64,000 bases of DNA from an uncultured Lachnospiraceae bacterium (GTDB taxonomy: Bacteria > Bacillota > Clostridia > Lachnospirales > Lachnospiraceae), in assembly GCA_902792005.1 (NCBI GenBank), contig CADAXW010000006.1, forward strand, positions 1 through 64,000, read 5' to 3'. The translations under genes and the position numbers were made by a program. Positions 16,010 to 25,078 of this stretch are shown here, piece after piece (the stretch's first letter is position 1; each line of letters opens with the position of its first letter). The notes below the pieces were generated by a model that saw only the letters and a list, made by a program, of their open reading frames with translations, searched no databases and was not told where the DNA came from.

Positions 16010-17308
16010 ATGTTTGCAGACAGAGCGAAGATCTTTGTCCGGTCCGGTAAGGGCGGGGACGGACATGTGTCCTTCCGCAGGGAGCTGTATGTTCCCAATG
16101 GCGGACCCGACGGCGGAGACGGTGGAGACGGCGGAAATGTGGTATTTGTCATCGATAAGGGACTGAATACCCTGACAGACTTCCGAAATATCAGGAAATA
16201 TAAGGCGGAAGACGGTGAAGAGGGACGCAAGCGGAACTGTCACGGAGCCAACGGAAAAGATGTGGTGCTGAAGGTACCCCCCGGAACCGTGATCCGTGAT
16301 TTTGAGACCGGCAAGGTGATCCTGGATATGGCCGACCGCGAGGAGCCTGTGGTCCTGTTCAAGGGCGGACGTGGCGGAAAGGGAAACCAGCATTACGTGA
16401 CCAGCGTCATGCAGGCGCCCAAGTATGCCCAGCCGGGACAGCCGGCCATTGAGAAGTATCTCACACTGGAGCTGAAAATGATCGCAGATGTGGGACTTGT
16501 GGGCTTCCCCAGTGCTGGAAAGTCCACCCTTCTGTCTGTGACCACCAACGCAAAGCCGAAGATCGCAGAGTATCATTTTACGACGCTGGTACCGAACCTC
16601 GGCGTTGTGGATCTTCCGGATGCTCCCGGCTTTGTCATGGCAGACATCCCGGGGATCATCGAGGGTGCATCCGAGGGCGTTGGGCTTGGCTTCGACTTCC
16701 TCCGTCATATCGAGCGGACCCGTGTTCTGGTACACGTGGTGGATGCAGCAGGGACCGAAGGACGTGATCCTGTGGAGGATGTAAGGCAGATCAACGAAGA
16801 ACTGCAGAAATACAATGCAGAGCTGGCCTCCCGTCCCATGATCCTGGCCTGCAACAAGATGGATCTTCTGGATGAGGAAGAGCGAAAGATCACCATGCAG
16901 TTCCTGGAGGAAGCCTATAAGGACCGGATGGTGAAGATCCTGCCCATCTCCGCGGCAACCAAGGAGGGGGTTCGCGAGCTGCTTTATGCAGTTTCCGACC
17001 TTCTGAAGGATCTGCCCAAGGAGAAGATCATATTTGAGCAGGAGCTGGATCCGGATTCCTTCCGGGATACAGAGCAGCTGTCCTTTACCGTGGAGAAATC
17101 CACCGAGGAGGAAGGCGTATATCTGGTAGAAGGTCCGAAGATCGAGCGTATGCTGGGATATACGAATCTGGAGGACGAGAAGGGCTTCTTATTCTTCCAG
17201 AATTTCATGAAGGTGAACGGTATCCTGCAGCAGCTGGAGGATCTGGGTATCCAGGACGGAGAGACCGTCCGGGTCTATGGACATGAATTTGACTATTATC
17301 ACGAGTAA
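16010..17308 (+). CDS. obgE: Obg-family GTPase (ribosome assembly)
   Basis: A full-length Obg of 432 residues: glycine-rich Obg domain (1-158, including GGPDGGDGGDGG), G domain with P-loop GFPSAGKSTL, DIPGIIEGA and NKMD, and a C-terminal OCT domain. The start at ATG 16010 fits the family's MFADRAKIFV and stands 7 bases after TTAGGAGA; the ATG at 16004 is too close to the site. It is an essential GTPase of 50S subunit maturation. It begins a series of assembly genes (yhbY, nadD, yqeK, rsfS) with short gaps or overlaps. Confidence 0.97.
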   Translation: MFADRAKIFVRSGKGGDGHVSFRRELYVPNGGPDGGDGGDGGNVVFVIDKGLNTLTDFRNIRKYKAEDGEEGRKRNCHGANGKDVVLKVPPGTVIRDFETGKVILDMADREEPVVLFKGGRGGKGNQHYVTSVMQAPKYAQPGQPAIEKYLTLELKMIADVGLVGFPSAGKSTLLSVTTNAKPKIAEYHFTTLVPNLGVVDLPDAPGFVMADIPGIIEGASEGVGLGFDFLRHIERTRVLVHVVDAAGTEGRDPVEDVRQINEELQKYNAELASRPMILACNKMDLLDEEERKITMQFLEEAYKDRMVKILPISAATKEGVRELLYAVSDLLKDLPKEKIIFEQELDPDSFRDTEQLSFTVEKSTEEEGVYLVEGPKIERMLGYTNLEDEKGFLFFQNFMKVNGILQQLEDLGIQDGETVRVYGHEFDYYHE

Positions 17309-17319
17309 AGGAAGTAGCG

Positions 17320-17619
17320 ATGAATACGAAAGAAAGAGCTTATCTGAAGGGCCTGGCACAGACCATGGATCCCATCCTGTCTCTGGGAAAGTCCAGCCTG
17401 ACACCGGAGTTTACGGAGGCGGTAAATGAAGCCATCACAAAGCGTGAGCTGATCAAGATCAACGTATTAAAGAACTGTCTGGATGATCCAAATGTGCTGG
17501 CGCAGACGCTGGCAGAGCGGACCCACAGTGAGGTGGTTCAGGTGATCGGTCGCAAGATCGTTTTGTTCAGAAAGAATCAGGAGAAGAGTAAGATTGAATT
17601 CCCGCGAAACACAAGGTAA
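17320..17619 (+). CDS. yhbY: YhbY-family RNA-binding protein
   Basis: A 99-residue CRM-domain protein. The start ERAYLKGLAQTMDPILSLGKSSLT and the motif ELIKINVLKN are characteristic. Members associate with pre-50S particles. It sits 12 bases after obgE and its 3' end overlaps the nadD start by 26 bases, consistent with a shared transcript. Confidence 0.93.
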   Translation: MNTKERAYLKGLAQTMDPILSLGKSSLTPEFTEAVNEAITKRELIKINVLKNCLDDPNVLAQTLAERTHSEVVQVIGRKIVLFRKNQEKSKIEFPRNTR

Positions 17620-18220
17620 TCGAATCGCACTGCTGGGAGGGACATTTGATCCCGTTCATCTGGGGCATATCGCCCTTGCAGAGGCTGCCTGTCAGCAGCT
17701 GCAGGTGGATAAGGTCTGGTTCATCCCCACACAGCTCCGATACTATAAGAAGGGACAGGCGGCAGAGGTCTATGACCGTGTGGCCATGCTGTCTCTTGCT
17801 CTTGCGCCCTTTTCAAATATGGAGATCTCGGATGTGGAGCTCCGAAAACGGCCGGAGGATAATTATACGGTGAATACCCTTCGGACGCTGACAAAGGAGT
17901 ACCCGGATACAAGATTTGTCTTTGTGATCGGCGGGGATTCCCTGGAGCATCTTTCGACCTGGCGGGCGCCGGAGGAGTTTCTGCAGCTCGCCACATTTGC
18001 GGCAGCCGTAAGGGAGGACGTGGATGCGAAACGGGCAAGGGCATTGATCCGGAAATATGAAAAGGATTATCCCGGAGCCGATCTGGTCCTTCTAAAAATG
18101 GACCCGGTGGATGTGTCATCCACGGAGATCCGGGAGAGAGCAAAAACCGGGGCCTCCATGGAGGGACTGGTACCGGAAGCGGTGGAGCGTTATATCCGCA
18201 AAAACCGATTATATATGTGA
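17594..18220 (+). CDS. nadD: Nicotinate-nucleotide adenylyltransferase
   Basis: A 208-residue NadD with the nucleotidyltransferase signature GGTFDPVHLGH (residues 15-25) and the C-terminal SSTEIRER motif. It makes deamido-NAD from nicotinate mononucleotide and ATP. The TTG at 17594 is preceded by AGGAG at 10 bases, inside the end of yhbY. It is followed closely by yqeK, a common pairing. Confidence 0.95.
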   Translation: MNSRETQGNRIALLGGTFDPVHLGHIALAEAACQQLQVDKVWFIPTQLRYYKKGQAAEVYDRVAMLSLALAPFSNMEISDVELRKRPEDNYTVNTLRTLTKEYPDTRFVFVIGGDSLEHLSTWRAPEEFLQLATFAAAVREDVDAKRARALIRKYEKDYPGADLVLLKMDPVDVSSTEIRERAKTGASMEGLVPEAVERYIRKNRLYM

Positions 18221-18238
18221 GTTTAAGTGAGGTTATCT

Positions 18239-18805
18239 ATGGAACGTGATGAAATGCTGGCGTCATTAAAAATGAAGCTGACTCCGAAAAGATATGTTCA
18301 TTCCATCGGAGTGGAGTATACCGCTGCCTGTATGGCCTTTGTTTACGGCGAGGATGTACAGCGCGCCCGGATCGCAGGTCTGCTTCATGACTGCGCGAAA
18401 TGTCTCTCCGTGGAGGACAAGCTGAAGAAGGCGGAAAAGTTTGAGATCCCCATCAGCAAATGTGAGCGCGAAAACCCGGATCTTCTGCATGGAAAGCTGG
18501 GAGCTTACTATGCAAAAAAGAAGTACGGCGTGACCGATGAGGAGATCCTTTCCGCCATTACATATCACACCACCGGAAAACCGGAGATGACGCTTCTGGA
18601 GAAGATCATTTTTGTGGCTGATTTTATCGAGCCCAACCGGAAGATGATCAGAGAACTGCCGGAGATCCGGAAGGAGGCCTTTACGGATCTGGATACCTGC
18701 ATCATCCATATCCTTCGCAGAACCCTGGAATACCTTGAGGTAAAGGGCTGTGCAGTGGATGATCTGACAGAGAAGACCTATGAATACTACCGGAGTCAGG
18801 CTTAG
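18239..18805 (+). CDS. yqeK: YqeK-type HD-domain hydrolase (diadenosine tetraphosphate)
   Basis: A 188-residue HD-superfamily protein. The metal motif is LLHDCAK, with upstream His in RYVHSIGV and later ITYHTTG and FVADFIEP. The family hydrolyses Ap4A symmetrically to ADP. ATG 18239 is taken as start, with TGAGG 6 bases before it; GTG 18227 is a weaker choice. It lies between nadD and rsfS as in most Firmicutes. Confidence 0.9.
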   Translation: MERDEMLASLKMKLTPKRYVHSIGVEYTAACMAFVYGEDVQRARIAGLLHDCAKCLSVEDKLKKAEKFEIPISKCERENPDLLHGKLGAYYAKKKYGVTDEEILSAITYHTTGKPEMTLLEKIIFVADFIEPNRKMIRELPEIRKEAFTDLDTCIIHILRRTLEYLEVKGCAVDDLTEKTYEYYRSQA

Positions 18806-18815
18806 GAGGAAGAAA

Positions 18816-19157
18816 GTGGATAATACAAAGAAAATGATCGATACGGCAGTTGCTGCCATGCAGGATAAAAAGGGTGAAAATATCGTAAGTCTCCATGTGG
18901 GAGAGGTGTCAGCGATCTGCGATGATTTCGTGATCGTCAGCGGAAGCAGCCATTCCCAGGTGGACGCGCTTCTGGACGGCGTGGAGGAAGCCATGGGCAG
19001 AGCCGGATTCCGTCTCAGAGAGCGTGAGGGAAGTTCCGCCGGAGGCTGGATCCTGCTGGATTATAATGATGTGGTGATCCATATTTTCCTGCGTGAAATG
19101 CGGGAATTCTATGATCTGGAACACACCTGGAGGGATGTGCCTCATATCACTTACTGA
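18816..19157 (+). CDS. rsfS: Ribosome silencing factor RsfS
   Basis: A 113-residue RsfS/Iojap protein. GTG 18816 is preceded by TAGGAGGA at 5-7 bases; an upstream extension of the frame lies within yqeK. Conserved features are DDFVIVSGSSHSQVDAL, GWILLDYNDVVIHIF and the ending REFYDLEHTW. It binds L14 and blocks subunit joining when nutrients are short. Last gene of the assembly cluster; the next gene has its own promoter. Confidence 0.95.
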   Translation: MDNTKKMIDTAVAAMQDKKGENIVSLHVGEVSAICDDFVIVSGSSHSQVDALLDGVEEAMGRAGFRLREREGSSAGGWILLDYNDVVIHIFLREMREFYDLEHTWRDVPHITY

Positions 19158-19169
19158 TCCAGTGCGACA

Positions 19170-19198
19170 TTGCATTTCCATGGTGCAGATGTTACAAT
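19170..19198 (+). promoter_or_regulatory. Promoter of the HD-GYP gene
   Basis: TTGCAT (19170-19175), 17-base spacer, TACAAT (19193-19198), 28 bases before the start codon. Confidence 0.72.
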
Positions 19199-19225
19199 GG
19201 TTTCAGTAAGGAGCGAAGGATCCAG

Positions 19226-20413
19226 ATGGATAAAAAATATATGCGCAACAGAAATACAGCAGACATTAACCGGGTTTCAGCCCGGTGTCTTCGCGTGATC
19301 ATATATTTCCTTGTGCTGTTTTATACCTTTATCTTTGTGATCAAGGAATATGATGTGACGATCCTTTCCGTCAGCTTCGGTGCCTGTGTTATCTTTGCAC
19401 TGATCCCGGCGGTTCTGATCTCGATATTTAAACAGGAGGGTCATGGCTATATCCGGCATGTGATCGTATGGTGTACCACCATCATTTCCACCATACTGAT
19501 CACGCAGCTGAATTCCATCGCCTATCCCTTTATTCTGTTTCCGACCCTGATCTCATCCCTGTATTATAACAGAACCTTCGTTCTGTACACATCCATGCTG
19601 ATGAATGCCGGGATCCTGGGATCCGCGATATTTCAGATCTATTTCCCGGAGCTGGTGCTGAACCCGCAGTTTACGGGATTCGACGGGCGTTTCGTGGAGG
19701 TGATCATCACACTTCTTATGATCGAGGTCATCATGTCCTTTGTGGCATTCTTCATCGTTGACCGAAACTCCTCCATGATCGATAAATATATCGATACTGC
19801 AATGACCATGCAGCAGAATGAGAACTATCTGATCTATGCCTTTTCGGAGATCAGTGAGACCAAGTCCAAGGAGACTGGAGAGCATATCCGAAGAGTGGCA
19901 GAGTATATGAAGGTGCTCGGGCGTGCTTCCGGCTTTGATATGGACTACTGCGAGAAGCTGGCCGCAGCTGCCATGATGCATGATATCGGCAAGCTGATGA
20001 TCCCGGAGGAGATCCTGGATAAGCCTACCCGGCTGACCGAGGATGAATATCAGATCATGAAGAACCATGTGCTGTACGGCGAAGCGCTTCTGAAGGACTG
20101 TCCCGGGGAGATCATGCAGCTGGCTGCAACCCTTGCGAAGGAGCATCATGAGCGCTGGGACGGAAAAGGGTATCTGGGAATGAAGGAAACGGAGATCGCC
20201 TATATCGCCCGGCTGATCACCGTCTGTGATGTATTTGATGCGCTGACCACCACCCGGTCCTATAAGAAGGGCTGGACCATAGAAGAGTCCTATAACGAGA
20301 TCGTAAAGAACAGCGGCACACAGTTTGACCCGGAGGTTGTAAGACTGTTTATTGCCAACTTTGATCAGTTCCGTGAGATCCATGAGCGGATCCCGGATAA
20401 GCAGATTTATTAA
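19226..20413 (+). CDS. Membrane-anchored HD-GYP domain protein
   Basis: A 395-residue protein. Six hydrophobic segments fill residues 22-185, followed by a short linker and an HD-GYP domain from about 200. The metal motif is MMHDIGK, then HHERWDGKGYLG, so the name-giving GYP is GYL here; the other metal and substrate residues (HHE, DGKGY, CDVFDALTTTRSYK) are present. HD-GYP proteins hydrolyse c-di-GMP or other cyclic dinucleotides, although the altered proline makes that less certain. AGGAGC lies before the ATG. Along with the broken GGDEF gene it is the second cyclic-dinucleotide component in the window. What the membrane part senses is unknown. Confidence 0.87.
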   Translation: MDKKYMRNRNTADINRVSARCLRVIIYFLVLFYTFIFVIKEYDVTILSVSFGACVIFALIPAVLISIFKQEGHGYIRHVIVWCTTIISTILITQLNSIAYPFILFPTLISSLYYNRTFVLYTSMLMNAGILGSAIFQIYFPELVLNPQFTGFDGRFVEVIITLLMIEVIMSFVAFFIVDRNSSMIDKYIDTAMTMQQNENYLIYAFSEISETKSKETGEHIRRVAEYMKVLGRASGFDMDYCEKLAAAAMMHDIGKLMIPEEILDKPTRLTEDEYQIMKNHVLYGEALLKDCPGEIMQLAATLAKEHHERWDGKGYLGMKETEIAYIARLITVCDVFDALTTTRSYKKGWTIEESYNEIVKNSGTQFDPEVVRLFIANFDQFREIHERIPDKQIY

Positions 20414-20440
20414 GAATGCCGCCCTGCAGGAGGAAGCAAA

Positions 20441-20770
20441 ATGTTTCGTGTAATGAATGAATATCTGGCAAAGGTTACTCTGGAGGTCGATCAGAAGTTT
20501 TCCCAGAAGCTCGATCTGTTTCTGTCTGATCGAAAGGATTTAAAGAAATACTGTATCAATGTTAATTACAATAAATACGTGGTGGATGTTCACCTGAAGA
20601 AGTATTCCATTGAGCTGGCAGACCAGCTGTTCTGCGAGCTGGCCGCCATCGTGCGTTACCCCTATTCACTGATGTCCCTTCGTTACAATGAGGGAAACCA
20701 GGTCCGCTATCGGTTTGTGACCTGTAATGAGGAGAAGAAGGGCGTATATATGGATCTTATTCTTTCGTAG
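20441..20770 (+). CDS. Uncharacterised 109-residue protein
   Basis: Not recognised. The ATG has GCAGGAGGAA 7 bases upstream. The protein is soluble, with mixed charged and hydrophobic residues and no signal segment or cysteine cluster. It begins MFRVMNEYLAKVTLEVDQKF, and the alternation suggests an alpha/beta fold. It lies 27 bases after the HD-GYP gene, so it probably shares its transcript and might act with it. A strong hairpin terminator follows, shared with convergent lexA. Confidence 0.65.
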   Translation: MFRVMNEYLAKVTLEVDQKFSQKLDLFLSDRKDLKKYCINVNYNKYVVDVHLKKYSIELADQLFCELAAIVRYPYSLMSLRYNEGNQVRYRFVTCNEEKKGVYMDLILS

Positions 20771-20818
20771 TTCATTCTCCCGTAATTCGTTCTTTTCTAT
20801 TGTTTCATGACATATAAA

Positions 20819-20861
20819 CACGGCGGTTCAACCTGTACCATAAGTCAGGATGAACCGCCGT
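20819..20861. terminator. Bidirectional terminator between the 109-residue gene and lexA
   Basis: CGGCGGTTCA and TGAACCGCCG form a 10-bp GC-rich stem at about 20821-20860. TATTT follows on the + strand, and the sequence before it gives an A/T-rich exit on the - strand. The genes converge here. Confidence 0.8.
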
Positions 20862-20868
20862 ATTTAAA

Positions 20869-21498
20869 TTACCGCAGAACCCGGAATACGCCTACCACCC
20901 GGCCGAGGATGGTACAGTCGGGAACGATGATGGGATCCATGGTATCATTCTCGGGCTGAAGCCGGATCTGGTTGATCTCCTTGTAGAAGGTCTTCACGGT
21001 GACGGAGTCGTCGATCAGTGCAACGACGATATCCCCGTTTCTTGCGGTGGGGGTCTGTTCCACGATCAGAAGATCCCGGTCGTATATGCCGACATTGATC
21101 ATACTGTCGCCCTTAACGCGAAGCATGAAGGAGGATCCGCTGGGCAGATACTCCGGAAGCACCGGAATGTAGTTCTCGATGTTCTCGACAGCCAGAAGAG
21201 GCTGGCCTGCAGCGACCTGACCGAGAAGCGGTACATTTACGATCTCTCTGCGGGCTAAGTTGAAGGCATCGTCATCTACGATCTCAAGGGTTCTGGGCTT
21301 TGTGGGATCGCGGCGGATATAGCCCTTGTTCTCCAGTGTATTCAGCTGGGAATGTACGGAAGAAGTGGAGCTGAGATGAACCGCTTCACAGATCTCGCGG
21401 ACCGAAGGCGGATAGCCCTTGGACAGGATGCACTCCTTGATATACTCCAGGATCTCGCGCTGCTTTGCGGAAAGCGCCGGCTTATCAGATAAATTCAT
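20869..21498 (-). CDS. lexA: SOS repressor LexA
   Basis: A 209-residue LexA of normal length. N-terminal winged helix (residues 1-70, SVREICEAVHLSSTSSVHSQL); self-cleavage site Ala-Gly in GQVAAGQPLL; catalytic Ser in KGDSMIN and Lys in SVTVKTFY. It represses DNA-damage genes until RecA filament triggers its cleavage. ATG follows AGGAGG. A LexA box overlaps the -35 element of its own promoter, so autoregulation is visible. It is the only - strand gene in the first 44 kb. Confidence 0.97.
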   Translation of the reverse strand: MNLSDKPALSAKQREILEYIKECILSKGYPPSVREICEAVHLSSTSSVHSQLNTLENKGYIRRDPTKPRTLEIVDDDAFNLARREIVNVPLLGQVAAGQPLLAVENIENYIPVLPEYLPSGSSFMLRVKGDSMINVGIYDRDLLIVEQTPTARNGDIVVALIDDSVTVKTFYKEINQIRLQPENDTMDPIIVPDCTILGRVVGVFRVLR

Positions 21499-21540
21499 GT
21501 TGAACCTCCTATGGAATAAACTGAGAAATTCGGATTTGAT

Positions 21541-21576
21541 TCCGGATTATATTTATATATATATTGATAATCCGGA
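21541..21576. repeat. 10-bp inverted repeat in the lexA leader
   Basis: TCCGGATTAT (21541-21550) and ATAATCCGGA (21567-21576) are perfect inverted copies around an A/T-only loop. It lies between the lexA promoter and its start codon, so it is either an mRNA hairpin or a second operator. Confidence 0.75.
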
Positions 21577-21579
21577 TGT

Positions 21580-21608
21580 ATTATATCATACTATTTTCGA
21601 AAATGCAA
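21580..21608 (-). promoter_or_regulatory. lexA promoter
   Basis: On the - strand: TTGCAT (complement of 21603-21608), 17-base spacer, TATAAT (complement of 21580-21585). Confidence 0.8.
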
Positions 21609-21619
21609 ACGAATGTTCG
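21606..21619. promoter_or_regulatory. LexA box (SOS operator)
   Basis: The - strand reads CGAACATTCGTTTG, matching the Gram-positive SOS box CGAACRNRYGTTYC at 12 of 14 positions. It overlaps the -35 element of the lexA promoter, the expected place for autorepression. Confidence 0.8.
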
Positions 21620-21678
21620 CATTTCGATACATATTTTTGCATAAATGCATAAATAGTAGAAGGAATACAAAGTATCAC

Positions 21679-21707
21679 TTGAAAGAAGACCTGGAATGGA
21701 TTAAAAT
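21679..21707 (+). promoter_or_regulatory. Promoter of the his operon
   Basis: TTGAAA (21679-21684), 17-base spacer, TAAAAT (21702-21707), about 78 bases before hisZ. A small hairpin (GTCTT/AAGAC, about 21739-21753) lies in the leader. No T-box or His-codon leader peptide was found. Confidence 0.65.
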
Positions 21708-21784
21708 GGTTCTATCTGTGTAATCATGGAAATACTGTCTTTTCATTAAGACGGATCATAAAGAAATGAGGAATGTAAGACGTT

Positions 21785-23053
21785 ATGAGAGAAACACTGC
21801 TTCACACCCCGGAAGGTGTGCGTGACATTTATGGAGACGAGGAAAGACAAAAGAATCAGCTGCTTCGGAACATCCATCATGTCCTGCATTTATACAGCTA
21901 TCATGACATCGAAACTCCCAGTTTCGAATATTTCAATATCTTCAATATGGAGAAGGGTTCGGCCCATTCCAACGAGATGTACAAATTCTTTGACCGGGAG
22001 AATAACACCCTGGTCCTGCGTCCCGACTTTACCCCCAGCGTAGCCCGCTGCGTGGCAAAGTATTATAAGGATGAGGAGCTGCCCATCCGTCTTTGCTATG
22101 AAGGGAATACGTTCCAGAATGCACTTCAGCATCAGGGCAAGCGAAATGAGCTGACCCAGATCGGCTGTGAGCTGATCAATGATGACAGCTCCGCGGCAGA
22201 TGCGGAAATGATCTCCTGCGTGGTTGATACCCTGAAGGCCTCCGGCCTGTCCGAGTTCCAGATCGTGATGGGACAGGTGGACTATTTCAAGGGCCTGATG
22301 GAGGAAGCCGGTGCCAGTCCGGAAGAGGAGGAGAAGATCCGGGATTTCATCCAGATCCGCAACTTCTTCGGACTCAGCGAGTATGCCGATCATCTGGATA
22401 TTCCGGAAAAGATCCGCGAGGCACTTCGCCGGTTTGATCAGCTGTTTGGTACCCTCAGTGCGCTGGATCTGGCGGAAAGCTTTACCAACAGCCGGAGAGC
22501 GCTGGATGCCATTGACCGGCTCCGCAAGGTGTATCATGCGGTTTCCTATTATGGATATGAGAAGTACATCAGCATCGATCTTGGAATGCTGAACGGATAT
22601 GATTATTATACAGGCATTGTATTCAGAGGATATACCTACGGCACCGGGGACGCAGTGGTCCGCGGCGGCCGTTACAACACGCTGATGCAGCAGTTCGGAA
22701 AGGATGCGCCGGCCATTGGTTTTGCCATTGTGATCGACGAGCTGATGACTGCCCTCAGCCGACAGCAGATCCTGCCGGACAGCCCCGTGGACCGGGTGCT
22801 GGTGATCTATCCCATCGAGAACCAGGAGCCTGCGGTGACGCTGGGCAAGCGGCTTCGGAATGCGGGGATCAAGACGGAGCTGATCCGCAAGTCCACCAGG
22901 CATGCCCTGACGGAGTACCTGGCCTATGCGGACCGAAACCGTGTAAAGAAGGTTTATTTCTTCCTTTCGGATGAGAGGATCCTGGTGATTGACCGGATCG
23001 AAGGCACCGAAAAGAATCTTTTATACAGTGAGTTGAAGGAGGAGGATTTTTAA
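21785..23053 (+). CDS. hisZ: ATP phosphoribosyltransferase regulatory subunit HisZ
   Basis: A 422-residue protein similar to the catalytic core of histidyl-tRNA synthetase but lacking a full anticodon-binding domain. It shows motif 2-like LRPDFTPSVARCVA and the LGMLNGYDYYTGIVF segment. It forms an octameric complex with the short HisG encoded next and carries feedback inhibition by histidine. The stop codon directly abuts the hisG ATG. It is first in the his operon. Confidence 0.95.
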   Translation: MRETLLHTPEGVRDIYGDEERQKNQLLRNIHHVLHLYSYHDIETPSFEYFNIFNMEKGSAHSNEMYKFFDRENNTLVLRPDFTPSVARCVAKYYKDEELPIRLCYEGNTFQNALQHQGKRNELTQIGCELINDDSSAADAEMISCVVDTLKASGLSEFQIVMGQVDYFKGLMEEAGASPEEEEKIRDFIQIRNFFGLSEYADHLDIPEKIREALRRFDQLFGTLSALDLAESFTNSRRALDAIDRLRKVYHAVSYYGYEKYISIDLGMLNGYDYYTGIVFRGYTYGTGDAVVRGGRYNTLMQQFGKDAPAIGFAIVIDELMTALSRQQILPDSPVDRVLVIYPIENQEPAVTLGKRLRNAGIKTELIRKSTRHALTEYLAYADRNRVKKVYFFLSDERILVIDRIEGTEKNLLYSELKEEDF

Positions 23054-23716
23054 ATGCGATATCTTACATTTGCCCTGGCAAAGGGGCGGCTCGCCAAAAA
23101 GTCCATGGCCCTCTTTGAAAAGATCGGTATCACCTGTGATGAGATGAAGGATCCCACCACAAGAAAGCTCATTTTCACAAATGAAGAACTGGGACTCCGG
23201 TTCTTCCTGGCAAAGCCCAGTGATGTACCGACCTACGTGGAATACGGAGTTGCCGACATCGGCGTTGTTGGAAAGGATACCCTCCTGGAGGAAAACCGGA
23301 ATCTGTATGAGGTTCTGGATCTGGGCTATGGCGCCTGCAAAATGTGCGTCTGCGGTCCGGAGGAGGCACGGGATCTCCTGAAGCGGAATGAGATCATCCG
23401 GGTGGCATCCAAGTATCCGGTGATCGCCAAGAATTATTTCCAGAATAAAAAGAATCAGAGTGTTGAGATCATCAAGCTGAACGGCTCCGTGGAGCTGGCT
23501 CCGGTGGTGGGTCTTGCAGATGTGATCGTGGATATCGTGGAGACAGGCTCCACCCTTCGTGAGAACGGACTTACCGTTCTGGAGGAGGTATGCCCGCTGT
23601 CTGCAAGGATCGTGGTAAATCAGGTCAGCCTGAAGATGGAGCACACCAGAATTCGCGCCTTCCTTACAGATGTGGCTGCTGCGCTGAAGGATGAGGAAGA
23701 GAAGGAGACAAAATGA
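23054..23716 (+). CDS. hisG: ATP phosphoribosyltransferase catalytic subunit, short form
   Basis: A 220-residue HisG of the short type, which needs HisZ. Typical segments: [12 protein letters not shown] near the start and [19 protein letters not shown] (PRPP loop). It condenses ATP and PRPP in the first step of histidine synthesis. It lacks the C-terminal regulatory domain of long HisG, in keeping with the neighbouring hisZ. It overlaps hisD by 4 bases (ATGA). Confidence 0.97.
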   Translation: MRYLTFALAKGRLAKKSMALFEKIGITCDEMKDPTTRKLIFTNEELGLRFFLAKPSDVPTYVEYGVADIGVVGKDTLLEENRNLYEVLDLGYGACKMCVCGPEEARDLLKRNEIIRVASKYPVIAKNYFQNKKNQSVEIIKLNGSVELAPVVGLADVIVDIVETGSTLRENGLTVLEEVCPLSARIVVNQVSLKMEHTRIRAFLTDVAAALKDEEEKETK

Positions 23717-25005
23717 GAATAATAGAACTGACAAAGGAAACCCAGAAGAATCTGCTGAAGGATCTGATCAAGCGGAGTCCGGATGATTATGGTCCGTACG
23801 AAGCAACGGTTAAGAAGATCGTGGCAGAGGTACATACACGCGGGGACGAGGCGCTGCTGGAGTATACCGCACGCTTTGATCATGCAGAGCTCACGCCGGA
23901 GACCATGCGTGTGACGAAGGAAGAGATCGCAAATGCCTATGATGCAGTGGATCCCGATCTGCTTCGGGTGATCCGCAAGGCCATCAAAAATATCGAAGAG
24001 TATCATGAGCTTCAGAAGCGGAACAGCTGGATCACAACAAAGCCGGACGGTTCCATTCTGGGTCAGAAGATCGCTCCTGTGGAGTATGCAGGCGTTTATG
24101 TACCGGGCGGCAAGGCGGCTTATCCTTCCACGGTACTGATGAATGTGATCCCGGCCAGAGTGGCAGGGGTTCCGAACATCATCATGACAACCCCCTGTAA
24201 TGCAGAGGGCGTTGTATATCCCACAACACTTGTGGCAGCAAATGAAGCCGGTGTGACGGAGATCTACAAATGTGGCGGTGCACAGGCCATTGCAGCGCTG
24301 GCATACGGAACCGAGACCATCCCCAAGGTGGATAAGATCGTAGGCCCCGGAAATATCTTCGTTGCCATCGCCAAGCGTGTCGTATTCGGACATGTAAGCA
24401 TTGATTCCATCGCGGGCCCCAGTGAGATCCTGGTGCTGGCGGACGATACACCGAATCCGAAGTATGTGGCTGCGGACCTTCTGTCCCAGGCAGAGCATGA
24501 TGAGCTTGCTTCTTCGATCCTGGTGACCAGCAGCGAGAAGCTGGCGAAGGAGGTTTCCGAATGGGTGGATACATTTACCGCCCAGCTGGAAAGGAAGGAG
24601 ATCATAGAGAAGTCTCTGGACAACTTCGGATATATCCTGGTGGCAGACAATATGGATGACGCCATCGAGACCGCAAATCTTCTGGCTCCGGAGCATATGG
24701 AGATCCTGACAAAGGATCCGTTCCAGACCATGACCCGGATCAAGAATGCGGGCGCCATGTTCCTGGGAGAGTACTCCTCCGAGCCTCTGGGAGATTATTT
24801 TGCAGGACCGAACCACGTGCTTCCCACCAATGGAACCGCACGTTTCTTCTCACCTCTGGGAGTGGATGACTTTGTAAAGAAGTCCAGCATCATTTCCTAC
24901 TCCAGAGAGGCACTGGAGCCGGTATATAAGGACATCATGACATTTGCGGAGTCAGAGGGACTGACAGCCCATGCAAATTCCATGAAGGTCCGTTTCGAGG
25001 ATTAA
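23713..25005 (+). CDS. hisD: Histidinol dehydrogenase
   Basis: A 430-residue HisD of standard length. Conserved segments: [60 protein letters not shown] with the zinc-binding Gln/His, and GPNHVLPT. It oxidises histidinol to histidine in two NAD-dependent steps, the last reactions of the pathway. It overlaps hisG by 4 bases. A 73-base gap with a 10-bp repeat array separates it from hisB. Confidence 0.97.
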   Translation: MRIIELTKETQKNLLKDLIKRSPDDYGPYEATVKKIVAEVHTRGDEALLEYTARFDHAELTPETMRVTKEEIANAYDAVDPDLLRVIRKAIKNIEEYHELQKRNSWITTKPDGSILGQKIAPVEYAGVYVPGGKAAYPSTVLMNVIPARVAGVPNIIMTTPCNAEGVVYPTTLVAANEAGVTEIYKCGGAQAIAALAYGTETIPKVDKIVGPGNIFVAIAKRVVFGHVSIDSIAGPSEILVLADDTPNPKYVAADLLSQAEHDELASSILVTSSEKLAKEVSEWVDTFTAQLERKEIIEKSLDNFGYILVADNMDDAIETANLLAPEHMEILTKDPFQTMTRIKNAGAMFLGEYSSEPLGDYFAGPNHVLPTNGTARFFSPLGVDDFVKKSSIISYSREALEPVYKDIMTFAESEGLTAHANSMKVRFED

Positions 25006-25023
25006 AGGATCAATACGTTAACA

Positions 25024-25063
25024 ACAGTACAGAACAGTACAGAACAGTACAGAACAGTATAGA
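25024..25063 (+). repeat. 10-bp tandem repeat array between hisD and hisB
   Basis: Four units of ACAGTACAGA (25024-25033, 25034-25043, 25044-25053 and, with one change, 25054-25063) fill the gap just before the hisB ribosome binding site. Copy number could vary by slippage and would alter the spacing within the operon mRNA. Confidence 0.93.
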
Positions 25064-25078
25064 AAGGAATGGTAGGAT

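Noticed and set aside
21499..21784. T-box or histidine leader peptide before the his operon
   Set aside because: No specifier stem, no TGGNACCGCG-type element and no run of His codons could be found; only a small hairpin and a promoter are visible.
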